Assembly (NCBI RefSeq): GCF_009362845.1 | Contig: NZ_WHNW01000005.1 | Span: forward strand, 47,008 to 111,007 | Reading direction: 5' to 3' | Source: Ostreibacterium oceani | GTDB taxonomy: Bacteria > Pseudomonadota > Gammaproteobacteria > Cardiobacteriales > Ostreibacteriaceae | Length of the DNA: 64,000 bases | Shown here: positions 17,083 through 25,444 of the stretch, one piece after another | How positions within the stretch are numbered: the first letter of the stretch is position 1 | How the letters are laid out: each line of letters starts with the position of its first letter | Program-made: the position numbers and the translations under genes | Notes under the pieces: generated by a model | Seen by the model: only the letters and a program-made list of their open reading frames with translations | The model's database searches: none | Told to the model about the DNA's origin: nothing

Positions 17083-17148
17083 CAAGTTGCTGCACTCGGA
17101 AAAATTACTCGCTGCGCTCCCAATTTACCAGTGAGCAAGGCGTTATGC
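17077..17148 (+). other. attC-like integron recombination site
   Basis: R'' is GCCTAAC (17077-17083) and R' is GTTATGC (17142-17148), about 70 bp apart. The strand folds on itself: after an unpaired spacer (AAG against GGC), L'' TTGCTGCACT pairs with L' AGTGAGCAA, leaving one extrahelical G. GG/CC pairs follow, then an AAATT/AATTT inner stem and a loop. Core boxes, spacer bubble and extrahelical base are the defining features of attC. One mismatch exists between R'' and R'. This is the best-formed site in the window. Confidence 0.8.
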
Positions 17149-17168
17149 ACTAATAGAGAGTCAAAAAA

Positions 17169-17663
17169 ATGGCGAGACTAATTATTGTTACGGGTCCAAC
17201 AGGTGTTGGCAAGACCACATATTCCTTATCTTTATCCAAGGACATTAGGGCAATCCGATTTTCTATAGATCCGTGGATGCAGAATCTATTTTCAAAAGAT
17301 ATGACCTCCCTTGATTATGACTGGATGATTGAGAGAGTGAATCGGTGTTATGTTCAAATCTGGCAGGTTAGTGAGCAAATTTTAAAATTGGACAGCAACG
17401 TGGTTTTAGATCTAGGCTTTACTACTAAAGAGCAGCGCGGTCATTTTGCTGCTCTTGCAAAGGGTCTCGACATTGAGCCAGAAGTACATTATTTGAGCGC
17501 GCCAAAAGATGTTCGCAAAAAGCGCGTAGAAAAAAGAAACTTAGACAAAGACCCTAGTGTTTACGCCTTCGAGGTTACTGATTTCATGTTTAACTTTATG
17601 GAGCCAAAATATGAAATCCCAGACGAACAAGAATTAGCAAATGGTTGTGTCATAAATACATAA
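17169..17663 (+). CDS. P-loop kinase-like ATPase in a cassette-like unit
   Basis: A 164-residue protein with Walker A GPTGVGKT (9-16), a SIDPWMQ segment after strand 2, and the lid-like basic stretch RKKRVEKRNLDKD. This layout is typical of the small AAA_33/zeta-toxin/polynucleotide-kinase-like P-loop kinases that phosphorylate small molecules, nucleic acid ends or aminoglycosides. The substrate is unknown. It starts 20 bp after the attC R' core, with GAGAG as ribosome site, and its TAA is followed by a second, incomplete attC-like sequence, as expected for a promoterless cassette gene. It could be accessory to the OLD gene, but cassette arrays also bring unrelated genes together. Confidence 0.75.
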   Translation: MARLIIVTGPTGVGKTTYSLSLSKDIRAIRFSIDPWMQNLFSKDMTSLDYDWMIERVNRCYVQIWQVSEQILKLDSNVVLDLGFTTKEQRGHFAALAKGLDIEPEVHYLSAPKDVRKKRVEKRNLDKDPSVYAFEVTDFMFNFMEPKYEIPDEQELANGCVINT

Positions 17664-17690
17664 CAAGCTAAGGCACGCAGGACTCGCTAA
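17658..17690 (+). other. Left half of a truncated attC-like site
   Basis: ACATAACAAGCTAAGGC followed by ACGCAGGACTCGC resembles the R''-L'' half of an attC. The complementary right half (L'-R') is not found downstream, so the site seems cut off. The kinase stop codon is at 17661-17663 within it. Confidence 0.5.
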
Positions 17691-17700
17691 CACTCGCCCG

Positions 17701-17732
17701 AAACACCAATCCAGGAAAACACCAATCCAGGA
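17701..17732 (+). repeat. 16-bp exact tandem duplication
   Basis: AAACACCAATCCAGGA occurs at 17701-17716 and again at 17717-17732, directly after the truncated attC-like site. Confidence 0.95.
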
Positions 17733-17832
17733 CACCCACTAAAATCCCTGTGTTCACTATCGAAATGTGAAATTTGGATAAATTTGAACGCACTGAGTGA
17801 TTGCCCTGATTGAATTTTGCTAATTCAATTTG

Positions 17833-17918
17833 TGCCCTATACGTCAGACAAAGCCGGCTTTATTGATGCCTTTGTGCAGCGCTATAAAGCACGATAAGCA
17901 CGATTGCGATTATAGGCG
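17833..17918 (+). pseudogene. Diverged second copy of the HxlR gene 3' end
   Basis: The segment repeats 14914-14988 with a few changes, including the core GACAAAGCCGGCTTTATTGA (17847-17866). It encodes DKAGFIDAFVQRYKAR and a stop; the intact regulator has DKAGFIDALVQRYKAQSPL. No HTH region precedes it. Together the two copies bracket the OLD/kinase insert. Confidence 0.85.
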
Positions 17919-17949
17919 TTAACGCATGATGCGGTTGTTTTATGAAAGT

Positions 17950-18300
17950 TCATAACACCACGCCAAAGTGACGAAGCATCACCACCATTAACCAATAACA
18001 AAGCGCAGTGATTCCAATTGAAATGATTAAACTTAGGTAGAAATTTACGCCTTTGTCTAGCAATAAAGGCAATGCAATAAATAACGCCAAAGAAGGCAAT
18101 ACCAACCAAAAAACACTACTGGAGAATTCGCTAATCTTGGCTTTATCTTCTGTGTCAATATATAGCCAAAGCATTGCCAGAACTGACGTTAACGGCACTG
18201 AAGCTAAAATCGCGCCGATGAGCGTACTGCGTTTGGCAATTTCTGAAATAAGCACTACCAAAACGGCAGTAATTACGATTTTTATAAAATAATAGAGCAC
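17950..18300 (-). CDS. DUF3147-family membrane protein
   Basis: The chosen start is GTG 18300 because GAGGGAAATA immediately precedes it on the minus strand; a longer frame to ATG 18357 has no ribosome site and adds an atypical polar leader. The 116-residue product has four hydrophobic segments and the conserved block VLISEIAKRSTLIGAILASVPLTS, then WLYIDTEDKAKI and FWLVLPSLALF. I recognise these as DUF3147-like, an inner-membrane family of unknown function. It stands alone. Confidence 0.75.
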   Translation of the reverse strand: MLYYFIKIVITAVLVVLISEIAKRSTLIGAILASVPLTSVLAMLWLYIDTEDKAKISEFSSSVFWLVLPSLALFIALPLLLDKGVNFYLSLIISIGITALCYWLMVVMLRHFGVVL

Positions 18301-18393
18301 TATTTCCCTCGCTTTGATATTCGGTATTCGGTATTTTGGCGAAATTATGAGCACCAAAAATAATCTGTATTTATCCCGTTGTGTTTTATTTTA

Positions 18394-18774
18394 TTAAGCT
18401 AGCAGCCACTTAATCGCCGCTGTTTTGTTGGTAAAAAACTTTGTTTCGCCAGAAATAAACCAGCTAAACATTTTAGTGCATACTGCTTGCCAGTCTTTAT
18501 GGCCAACCAGCGCGATTTTTTCAAACTCATTGCTATGCCTAAGGCCTAGGCGAAAGTCATCCCAAGCGGCATGTAAATCCCAGCCACGCAGCGCCGTCGC
18601 ATCAATGAGTGTTTTAACTTTTGGTTCTTTGGCTTCGGCTAACGCGGCTTCAAACATTGGTGTGATGGCTTCGTAATCTGAATGTGTTAATTTGCCAACC
18701 GCTTTTATATGAACATAAAACGTATTGTTGGTACGCTCTATGCCAATCGATAAGCCGTGCGTATTTGTTGTCAT
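18394..18774 (-). CDS. SpoIIAA-like STAS protein
   Basis: A 126-residue protein of the SpoIIAA-like (STAS-related) family: an N-terminal strand pair, GKLTHSDYEAITPMFEAAL, then VKTLIDATALRGWDLHAAWDDFRLG, then FEKIALVGHKDWQ and an aromatic C-terminus. Members are small soluble proteins, sometimes lipid-binding, of poorly known role. No partner kinase or phosphatase is adjacent. Confidence 0.85.
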   Translation of the reverse strand: MTTNTHGLSIGIERTNNTFYVHIKAVGKLTHSDYEAITPMFEAALAEAKEPKVKTLIDATALRGWDLHAAWDDFRLGLRHSNEFEKIALVGHKDWQAVCTKMFSWFISGETKFFTNKTAAIKWLLA

Positions 18775-18994
18775 GATGATACTCTCATTTGTGCCAGTTT
18801 TATCTCTATCATACTAAAAAAATGACGTTAAAAGTACTGTGTGAACAAACTAACTAGGGCTCAAGGGTTTTTTGTTTTTCTTTAACTTTTTATTTGGATT
18901 GATTTTTTCTATTTTCCGACAAGCAATAGAAAAATTGGTTATTTTGACTTAGAATAGGTCGCTCGTTGTGTAAATAAAAAAATAGGGGGAAGCT

Positions 18995-19303
18995 ATGGAA
19001 CAGATTGAAGTTAAAAAAGTAAGTGCTGGGACTGTGTTTAAATTGTTCGTGATCGGTTTAACGGTGGGCTTTCTCCCTGTATTCCTTTTATTCGGTGTAT
19101 TAGGGATGTTGGGCTTGGGGACATTAACTTGGAACGATCAGCCTGTCACTGGGATTAAAGCAATATTCGTTGCGCCGTTTATAGCCGTACTGATGTCATT
19201 GATATTTACAGCACTGCTAGGTAGTATTTGCGCATTGGGTTTATGGGTATTTTCTTTTTTCAGACCATTGAAAATTGAGTTTGTTTTGAATGAAAAAATT
19301 TAG
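18995..19303 (+). CDS. Small two-helix membrane protein of unknown function
   Basis: A 102-residue protein with two long hydrophobic segments (about 14-40 and 55-85) and a charged C-terminal tail. A strong GGGGGAAG ribosome site precedes ATG 18995, and the coding pattern differs from shadow frames, so I take it as real. I do not recognise the family. Confidence 0.6.
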   Translation: MEQIEVKKVSAGTVFKLFVIGLTVGFLPVFLLFGVLGMLGLGTLTWNDQPVTGIKAIFVAPFIAVLMSLIFTALLGSICALGLWVFSFFRPLKIEFVLNEKI

Positions 19304-19346
19304 AGAAATTTAAAAAAAATTCCTGACAATCAGGATAGTCTGACCG

Positions 19347-19374
19347 TTTTTTGCGCGCGTTTAGTGCGCAAAAA
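19347..19374. terminator. Bidirectional hairpin terminator
   Basis: TTTTTTGCGC (19347-19356) and GCGCAAAAA (19366-19374) form a stem whose A/T ends give T-runs on both strands. It lies between the small membrane protein gene (plus) and aceF (minus). A second small hairpin, TCCTGA-CAA-TCAGGA, lies at 19321-19335. Confidence 0.6.
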
Positions 19375-19428
19375 GCAAATAATCACCCCAGAAAAGTACT
19401 GGGCATCAAACCGCTCTGAGACATTACT

Positions 19429-19464
19429 AGGCGCATAGCAAGGTGTATAATTAGGCGTATAATC
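19429..19464. repeat. Three 12-bp tandem units downstream of aceF
   Basis: Units AGGCGCATAGCA, AGGTGTATAATT and AGGCGTATAATC lie head to tail at 19429, 19441 and 19453. The rest of 19375-19566 shows nothing further that I can support. Confidence 0.7.
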
Positions 19465-19566
19465 AGTCATTATTGTGGCTGGCGCCTTATCAGCGATGCT
19501 TGTCTGCCGTCTGAAAAAGACCTGAAAAAATAACTATTTAATAACAAGCACCTAAAATAAAATCAG

Positions 19567-21267
19567 CTATAGTAGCAAGCGTCTAACATCAGCCAGTGTG
19601 GCGGCAATATGCTGTGTAAATCGTGCGCCGTCTGCACCGTCTATGACGCGGTGATCATACGATAGAGACAGTGGCAGGATATTACGCGGTACAAAGGCTT
19701 TGCCATCCCAAACGGGTTGCATCTTGGACCGAGAAACGCCCAAAATGGCGACTTCGGGAGCATTGACGATGGGTGTAAAGCTGGTGCCGCCGATGCCACC
19801 TAAGCTAGAAATACTCATGCAACCGCCTTGCAAATCGGTAGGTGTTAGTTTGCCATCACGGGCTTTTTCACTGAGTGTCATGAGTTCGCGCGATAAGTCA
19901 TAAATATTTTTTTGGTCCACGTTACGGATAACAGGCACGACCAGCCCATTAGGTGTGTCTACGGCGATACCAATGTGATAGTATTTTTTGATAATCAATG
20001 AATCACCGTCACCAGCTAGTGACGAATTGAAATTGGGGTAGGCTTGCATGGCGGCAACTAACGCCTTCATCAAAAAAGATAACATGGTGACGCGAACGCC
20101 TTGTTTTTCGGCTTCTGTTTTGAGTGATTTTCGAAAGTTTTCTAATTCGGTAATATCGGCTTCGTCATTTTGTGTCACGTGCGGGATATTTAACCAGCAA
20201 CGCGTTAAATGCTGGCTTGAGATTTTATTGATACGTGATAGTGGTTGCGTTTCAATCGTGCCGAATTTGCTGAAGTCTTGCGTAGGAATTGGCGGAATGC
20301 CTGTCCCCGTTGTGCTGGTTTGTGTTTTGCTGCTTAGTTCCGATTTGATAAAGGCTTTGACATCGTCATGGGTGATGCGTGATTTTCGGCCTGTGCCTTT
20401 GATTTGCCCTAAATCAGCGCCCACTTCGCGCGCAAATTTACGTACTGATGGTGAGGCATGGGCTTGTCTGAAGGCAGTGTTATCGATGGGCGCCGCGTGA
20501 TTGTCGTGTTTGGCTGTGCTTGCTGGTTCGTGCGCTGATTCGTGCACTGATTCGTGCGTTGATTTATTCTCTGGCTTATCCGCAGCTTTATCTGCTACGT
20601 TATCCGCTGCTTCAGACTGTGGTGCGCCGTTGCCATTATTATTGGCAGCCACCACCAATTGACCAATGACATCGCCAGTTGATAGTTTGTCGCCAACACT
20701 GGCAGTTAGTGAGACAATTTTGCCAGTATTCGGGGCAGGCATATCCATTGCGGCTTTGTCAGACTCTAGGGTTAGTAAGCTTGCTTCTGCGTCAACTTCA
20801 TCGCCTGGTTTAACGAATATTTCGATGACAGGGACGGCATCATCACCAATGTCTGGTACAACTAAGTCAATCACGGTTTCGTCTGATTCAGCCTTAGTGT
20901 CTGGCTTAGTATCTGCCTTAGTATCCGTGGATTTGTTTTTTTCGGGTTTGTTTTTTGATGAGTCAGCCGCAGACTCAACCTCAGATTCAGCCGCAGACTC
21001 AGATTCAGATTCAGATTCAGCCGCAGATTCAGATTCAGAAACGGTTAGGGTGCCAATGACATCTCCCGTTTTGACTTCATCGCCTGCCTTTATTGTCAGC
21101 GAAGCAATCGTGCCCGCGGAAGGGGCAGGGACTTCCATGGCGGCTTTGTCGGATTCGATAACAATTAACGGCGCATCTTTGTCAACGTGGTCACCGACTT
21201 GCACGAGAATCTCAATTGCGGGTAAGCTTTCATCACCAATGTCTGGAATTTTAATTTCAGTAGCCAT
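19567..21267 (-). CDS. aceF: Pyruvate dehydrogenase E2 (dihydrolipoamide acetyltransferase)
   Basis: A 566-residue E2 that moves acetyl groups from AceE to CoA. Two lipoyl domains (about 1-75 and 118-195), each with an ESDKA lipoylation lysine, are followed by the peripheral-subunit-binding domain (ASPSVRKFAREVG) and the catalytic domain ending SYDHRVIDGADGARF, with the active-site histidine and aspartate. The linker between lipoyl domains is a run of Ser-Glu pairs and alanines encoded by a 6-bp repeat, unlike the usual Ala/Pro-rich linkers. The ribosome site AGGGAG lies in the 12-bp gap after aceE, so the two form one operon. The E3 gene (lpd) is not in the window. Confidence 0.96.
   Translation of the reverse strand: MATEIKIPDIGDESLPAIEILVQVGDHVDKDAPLIVIESDKAAMEVPAPSAGTIASLTIKAGDEVKTGDVIGTLTVSESESAAESESESESAAESEVESAADSSKNKPEKNKSTDTKADTKPDTKAESDETVIDLVVPDIGDDAVPVIEIFVKPGDEVDAEASLLTLESDKAAMDMPAPNTGKIVSLTASVGDKLSTGDVIGQLVVAANNNGNGAPQSEAADNVADKAADKPENKSTHESVHESAHEPASTAKHDNHAAPIDNTAFRQAHASPSVRKFAREVGADLGQIKGTGRKSRITHDDVKAFIKSELSSKTQTSTTGTGIPPIPTQDFSKFGTIETQPLSRINKISSQHLTRCWLNIPHVTQNDEADITELENFRKSLKTEAEKQGVRVTMLSFLMKALVAAMQAYPNFNSSLAGDGDSLIIKKYYHIGIAVDTPNGLVVPVIRNVDQKNIYDLSRELMTLSEKARDGKLTPTDLQGGCMSISSLGGIGGTSFTPIVNAPEVAILGVSRSKMQPVWDGKAFVPRNILPLSLSYDHRVIDGADGARFTQHIAATLADVRRLLL
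20961..21040 (-). repeat. Ser-Glu codon repeat in the aceF linker
   Basis: Repeats of the 6-bp unit GATTCA, with GCCGCA interruptions, encode SESESAAESESESESAAESE on the minus strand between the two lipoyl domains. Confidence 0.85.
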
Positions 21268-21279
21268 TTGAATTCTCCC

Positions 21280-23943
21280 TTATTGTGTGACAGGGTTAGG
21301 TTTGTCGGGGTTGATGTCGTATTTTTTAAACGCGGCTTTGACCGTTTTTAAATCCACCTCTCCCATGTCGTGTAGTGCGCAGAGGGTCGATACAACAATG
21401 TGTTTGGCGTTGACTTCGAAATGCTCGCGCAATTTTTTTCGTGTGTCAGAGCGTCCGTAGCCGTCTGTGCCTAGCGCAACAAATTTATTGGGCACATAAG
21501 GTCGTAGTGAGTCGGCATACAGCTTGATGTAGTCTGTCGCGCAAACGACAGGCCCAGTTTGTTTGTCTAGGCACTGTGTAATAAATGGCAAGCGCGGTTT
21601 TTTGTCAGGATGCAATAGACTCCAGCGCTCACAGTCTTCGCCGTTTTTTCTCAGCTGGTTAATACCTGGCGTCGACCAAATATTACAAGCGACTTGATAT
21701 TCGGACTCGAGAATTTCAGCGGCCGCGATAACCTCACGTAAAATCGCACCGCATCCCATGAGCTGCGCTTTGATTTTATGGCGACCTGCTTTTTTGAACA
21801 AATACATACCGTTGACAATGCCGTCTCTTACCTTAGGGTCGTCTGGCATGGCAGGGTGTGTGTAATTTTCGTTCATCGTTGTAATGTAATAGAAAACAGA
21901 TTCGTTTTCTTGGTACATACGTCGCATGCCGTCTTGAATGATGACGGCCAGTTCATAGGCAAAGGTTGGGTCATACGCGATACAATTTGGAATGGTGTGT
22001 GCGTTAATGTGGGAGTGTCCGTCTTGGTGTTGGAGTCCTTCGCCAGCCAAGGTGGTTCGCCCAGCCGTGCCACCAATCATAAAGCCTTTGGCTTGCATAT
22101 CGCCTGCTGCCCAAGCCAAATCACCAATCCGTTGGAATCCAAACATCGAATAATAAATGTAGAATGGAATCATTTGGATATTATGATGGCTATAGGCCGT
22201 TGAGGCGGCAATCCAGTCAGACATCGCGCCTGCTTCGTTGATGCCTTCTTCGAGGATTTGGCCATTTTTTTCCTCTTTGTACCACATCAGCTGATCGGCG
22301 TCTTCTGGTTCGTATAATTGTCCAGAGGGTGAGTATATTCCCATTTGTCTAAACATGCCTTCCATACCAAAAGTCCGTGCTTCGTCAGGGACGATGGGTA
22401 CAATGCGCTTGCCAATCACTTTATCACGCGCCAAGGTGCTCAAAATCCTAACCAACGCCATGGTCGTTGACATTTCCCGATCTCCCGAGGACTCTAAGAG
22501 TGCTTTGAACGTCTCTAGCTCAGGGGTTTGCAGTGGTTCGATTTGCCAACGTCGTGCAGGGATTGAGCCACCTAATGCGGCACGTAGGCCTTTGAGGTAT
22601 TGGATTTCTTCGCTGTCTTCGGGTGGACGGTAAAACGGTGCATCATCGATTTCTTCGTCAGAAATAGGGATATCGAACCGATCGCGAAATTGGATGAGGG
22701 CATCGCGCCCCATTTTCTTTTGTGAGTGTGTGGTGTTTTGTCCTTCACCCGCTTCGCCCATGCCGTAACCTTTGACCGTTTTGGCGAGGATGACGGTGGG
22801 TTGGCCTGTGGTGTTGACTGCCGCGTCGTAAGCCGTATAGACTTTTTGCACATCATGGCCACCGCGTTTCATCGCCCAAATTTCATCGTCACTTAGGTGG
22901 GCAACACGAGCTTTGAGGTCAGGGTGTTTGCCCCAAAACTTGTCGCGAGTGTAGGCGCCACTTTTGGCTTTAAAGGCTTGATATTCACCATCAACGCATT
23001 CCTCCATGACTTTTCGTAGCAACCCATCTTTGTCATTCTCTAAAAACTCATCCCATACTGAGCCCCAGAGGACTTTAATGACGTTCCAGCCATTGCCACG
23101 AAAATTGGCTTCTAGCTCTTGGATGATTTTACCGTTGCCTCTGACTGGGCCATCGAGCCGCTGAAGATTACAGTTAATAACAAAAATCAAGTTATCTAAT
23201 TTTTCGCGTGCAGCGAGTGAGATAGCGCCAAGCGATTCAGGCTCGTCAGTTTCTCCGTCACCGATAAAGCACCAGACTTTGCGGTCTTCCTCGGGGATTA
23301 GCCCTCGATGCTGGAGGTATTTCATGAAACGGGCTTGGTAAATCGCCATAATCGGCCCCAGCCCCATAGAGACAGTGGGGAATTGCCAAAAATCTTTCAT
23401 CAGCCAAGGGTGAGGGTAAGACGATAAGCCATCGCCATCGCATTCTTGGCGGAATCGATGCAGGTCTTCTTTGTTTAAGCGGCCTTCTAGGTAGGCGCGG
23501 GCATAGATGCCTGGTGAGCTGTGGCCTTGGAAAAAAATTAAATCGCCGCCGTGGTGATCAGACGGTGCCCGCCAAAAATGGTTTAGTCCCATTTGATACA
23601 AGGTTGCTGATGAGGCAAAGCTTGCGATATGTCCACCAAGCTCAGGTGATATGCGGTTGGCCTTGACGACCATTGCCATTGCGTTCCAGCGCACTAAGGC
23701 AACGATTTTTTTCTCAAGTTGCTGATTGCCAGGCAGTGGCTTGTCGAGGGCTCTTGGGATCGTGTTGACATAGGGCGTGTTAGCGCTAAATGGCATTTTA
23801 CCAGTGAATTTGGCGATTCGTGTCTGTAGTGCCTCAATAATGAATTCCGCTCGGCTATGTCCGTCGGCATTGGCAACGGCATCTAGCGCGTCAAGCCATT
23901 CTTGGGTTTCTTGCGGGTCAATATCATTGTAGCTTTGGTTCAT
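21280..23943 (-). CDS. aceE: Pyruvate dehydrogenase E1, homodimeric type
   Basis: An 887-residue ThDP-dependent E1 that decarboxylates pyruvate and acetylates the lipoyl groups of AceF. The ThDP motif starts GDGETDEPES and ends in the NCNLQRLDG segment; further blocks are GHSSPGIYARAYLEGRL, the HSQKKMGRDAL region, and GGTAGRTTLAGEGLQHQDGHS, all typical of the single-chain E1. Start ATG 23943 follows GGTGGAG and gives the expected N-terminus (DIDPQETQEWLDAL); the 67 codons upstream in frame do not resemble the family. First gene of aceEF. Confidence 0.97.
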   Translation of the reverse strand: MNQSYNDIDPQETQEWLDALDAVANADGHSRAEFIIEALQTRIAKFTGKMPFSANTPYVNTIPRALDKPLPGNQQLEKKIVALVRWNAMAMVVKANRISPELGGHIASFASSATLYQMGLNHFWRAPSDHHGGDLIFFQGHSSPGIYARAYLEGRLNKEDLHRFRQECDGDGLSSYPHPWLMKDFWQFPTVSMGLGPIMAIYQARFMKYLQHRGLIPEEDRKVWCFIGDGETDEPESLGAISLAAREKLDNLIFVINCNLQRLDGPVRGNGKIIQELEANFRGNGWNVIKVLWGSVWDEFLENDKDGLLRKVMEECVDGEYQAFKAKSGAYTRDKFWGKHPDLKARVAHLSDDEIWAMKRGGHDVQKVYTAYDAAVNTTGQPTVILAKTVKGYGMGEAGEGQNTTHSQKKMGRDALIQFRDRFDIPISDEEIDDAPFYRPPEDSEEIQYLKGLRAALGGSIPARRWQIEPLQTPELETFKALLESSGDREMSTTMALVRILSTLARDKVIGKRIVPIVPDEARTFGMEGMFRQMGIYSPSGQLYEPEDADQLMWYKEEKNGQILEEGINEAGAMSDWIAASTAYSHHNIQMIPFYIYYSMFGFQRIGDLAWAAGDMQAKGFMIGGTAGRTTLAGEGLQHQDGHSHINAHTIPNCIAYDPTFAYELAVIIQDGMRRMYQENESVFYYITTMNENYTHPAMPDDPKVRDGIVNGMYLFKKAGRHKIKAQLMGCGAILREVIAAAEILESEYQVACNIWSTPGINQLRKNGEDCERWSLLHPDKKPRLPFITQCLDKQTGPVVCATDYIKLYADSLRPYVPNKFVALGTDGYGRSDTRKKLREHFEVNAKHIVVSTLCALHDMGEVDLKTVKAAFKKYDINPDKPNPVTQ

Positions 23944-24389
23944 TGCTCCACCTGTGCTGTGAGAATAAAAATCATCGCGTATAATACCATAAACCGATAC
24001 AAAGCAGTGTGAATTTAATTCTCGCACAAAGCAAATTGAGTGCCAAATTGGATGCCAAGCTGGGGAGTCACTGATTCCGATGGGTCTTGAGTAAATGCAG
24101 ACCCTAAATAAGGCGCTAGATAAGACGCTAACCATTGGCGTCAATGTATGGCGGTGTCAGTTTTTTCGCTATCCTGCTTTTAGTTGGGCGGGGGTTGAGA
24201 GTGTGGCTGGAAGTGAGTTGAGAGTGGGCTGGGAATGGGCCGGGAATGGGCTTGACTGCGTGATTTGGCGGCGTGATTTGGCTACGGGTACTGCCTTGAT
24301 GCGCTTGCTATTGTTATTATTCACAGGTTGCGTTGCAGGTTGCGTTACATTGATTTTTTATGAAACATGTGAAACTTTTCTGACAAAAC
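23944..24389. other. Non-coding region between aceE and the csrA promoter
   Basis: No gene is supported. An open frame on the plus strand (24095-24406) has no ribosome site, repeats GGGCTGGGAATGGGC-type motifs, and shows no family features. The aceE leader has a possible minus-strand -10 (TATTAT near 23982), but no convincing -35. Confidence 0.5.
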
Positions 24390-24418
24390 TTGTTTTTAAT
24401 AGCTAAATTAGTTATACT
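24390..24418 (+). promoter_or_regulatory. Sigma-70 promoter of csrA
   Basis: TTGTTT (24390-24395) and TATACT (24413-24418) are separated by exactly 17 bp in an A+T-rich stretch about 100 bp upstream of the csrA start. Confidence 0.65.
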
Positions 24419-24518
24419 TATATCTAGGAAATTGTCTTATTGACTGTCAGCATATGACTATTAAAAAGAAAGATTTCTTAATTTTTAAACTGATAAATTT
24501 ATACATAAGGAAATTGCT

Positions 24519-24752
24519 ATGTTAATACTTACTCGTCGTGTTGGTGAAACCATTGTTATTAATAAAGATATTCGCGTTACTGTGCTAGCAGCTAAGGGCA
24601 ATCAATTACGATTAGGTATTGATGCGCCGCCTGAGGTTGAAGTGCACCGAGAAGAAATTTTTAACCGGATTCATGGGATTGAAGTTGCGCAAGAAGCAGC
24701 GCCAGAAGAGACGCAGCGAAGCGTTGAAGAAGAGGAAAACTTTAATCGCTAG
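24519..24752 (+). CDS. csrA: Carbon storage regulator CsrA
   Basis: A 77-residue RNA-binding dimer that blocks or stabilises mRNAs by binding GGA loops in leaders. The CsrA fold is complete: [14 protein letters not shown], then [16 protein letters not shown], and [10 protein letters not shown] with the RNA-contacting arginine of VHRxEI. The C-terminal tail (about 58-77) is acidic (PEETQ, VEEEE) and longer than the 61-residue E. coli protein. AAGGA precedes the ATG. A tRNA-Ser gene follows 400 bp downstream, a common arrangement in gammaproteobacteria. Confidence 0.97.
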   Translation: MLILTRRVGETIVINKDIRVTVLAAKGNQLRLGIDAPPEVEVHREEIFNRIHGIEVAQEAAPEETQRSVEEEENFNR

Positions 24753-25154
24753 ATTGTTGACGCCTAGTTGTTAGTTGTTAACACGTTAATCGTCGACGTA
24801 TCATTCATCAAAGTATCGTTCAGCTTGACTGTCATGACGTCTGGTATTGTGCCTGTCGCTGTGGCTTAGTCGTTTTGGCGGGTCGTTTTGCGGGTCGTCC
24901 GTGTTGTCGGATTTGTTGATTTGTTGATTTGTCGTAATAAATAATTTACAGCGCTCGATAATCGTGTTAATCTTTTGGCGTTTTAAGTTACCTTGTCGAA
25001 GTTACTTAGTCACGTAGGCTGGCTTTCTTTTGAGTGGCTTGCCGCTAGCGCAATGGGTAATTGCCGAGGTATAGATTGCCAAGGTGCAGATTGTCAGGGT
25101 TGCTGATGCTAACGTTTGGCAATATTAAAAAGTAACATTAAAACAAAAAATATT
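24753..25154. other. Non-coding region between csrA and tRNA-Ser
   Basis: About 400 bp without a supported gene. It contains an 8-bp tandem repeat ATTTGTTG (24911-24918, 24919-24926, with ATTTGTCG after it) and repeated GGTCGTTTTG motifs near 24870-24895. I see no clear csrA terminator or tRNA promoter. Confidence 0.5.
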
Positions 25155-25247
25155 GGAGAGTTGGCCGAGCGGCTGAAGGCGCTCCCCTGCTAAGGGAGTA
25201 TACGGTTTATAGCCGTATCGAGGGTTCGAATCCCTCACTCTCCGCCA
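25155..25247 (+). tRNA. tRNA-Ser (anticodon GCU)
   Basis: The acceptor stem GGAGAGT pairs with ACTCTCC, the D arm begins TGGCCGAGCGGC, and the anticodon stem CTCCC/GGGAG holds loop CTGCTAA with anticodon GCT. A long variable arm (ATACGG-TTTATA-GCCGTAT) is typical of serine tRNAs, the T loop is TTCGAAT, and CCA is encoded. It reads AGC and AGU codons. Confidence 0.97.
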
Positions 25248-25359
25248 TCTTGCGCTGTCCATCTGTCAGGTTCTTATTAGCGCGTTGTGCGCGTTGTGCT
25301 GTGCGATCTGTATTGTGCGATTTGTGTTCTGTGCTTCCGTTGATTGGTTAGATTTTCTT

Positions 25360-25397
25360 AAAAGCAGATAATTGTATATCGATTGTCTGCTTTTTTT
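25360..25397 (+). terminator. Rho-independent terminator downstream of tRNA-Ser
   Basis: The 9-bp stem AAAAGCAGA (25360-25368)/TCTGCTTTT (25386-25394) has a 17-nt loop that can pair further, followed by a run of seven T. Confidence 0.85.
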
Positions 25398-25444
25398 ATT
25401 GATTGTTAGGTGTGCCAGTATGTTCGGCTAGGGATGTTGAGGCG

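Noticed and set aside
15313..17663. Gabija system
   Set aside because: Gabija needs a UvrD-like GajB helicase; the neighbour is a small P-loop kinase-like protein, so only the OLD component type matches.
18301..18357. Longer start for the DUF3147-like gene
   Set aside because: No ribosome site at ATG 18357; GTG 18300 has GAGGGAAATA directly upstream and begins at the first membrane helix.
20666..21271. Plus-strand open frame of 201 codons rich in Ser/Ala/Asp
   Set aside because: Antisense to the aceF lipoyl domains; its composition reflects the Ser-Glu repeat on the other strand.
23944..24144. N-terminal extension of aceE to ATG 24144
   Set aside because: The extension has no family similarity or ribosome site; ATG 23943 has GGTGGAG and starts the normal N-terminus.
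24095..24406. Plus-strand open frame of 103 codons upstream of csrA
   Set aside because: No ribosome site, low-complexity Trp/Gly repeats, and it overlaps the csrA promoter.
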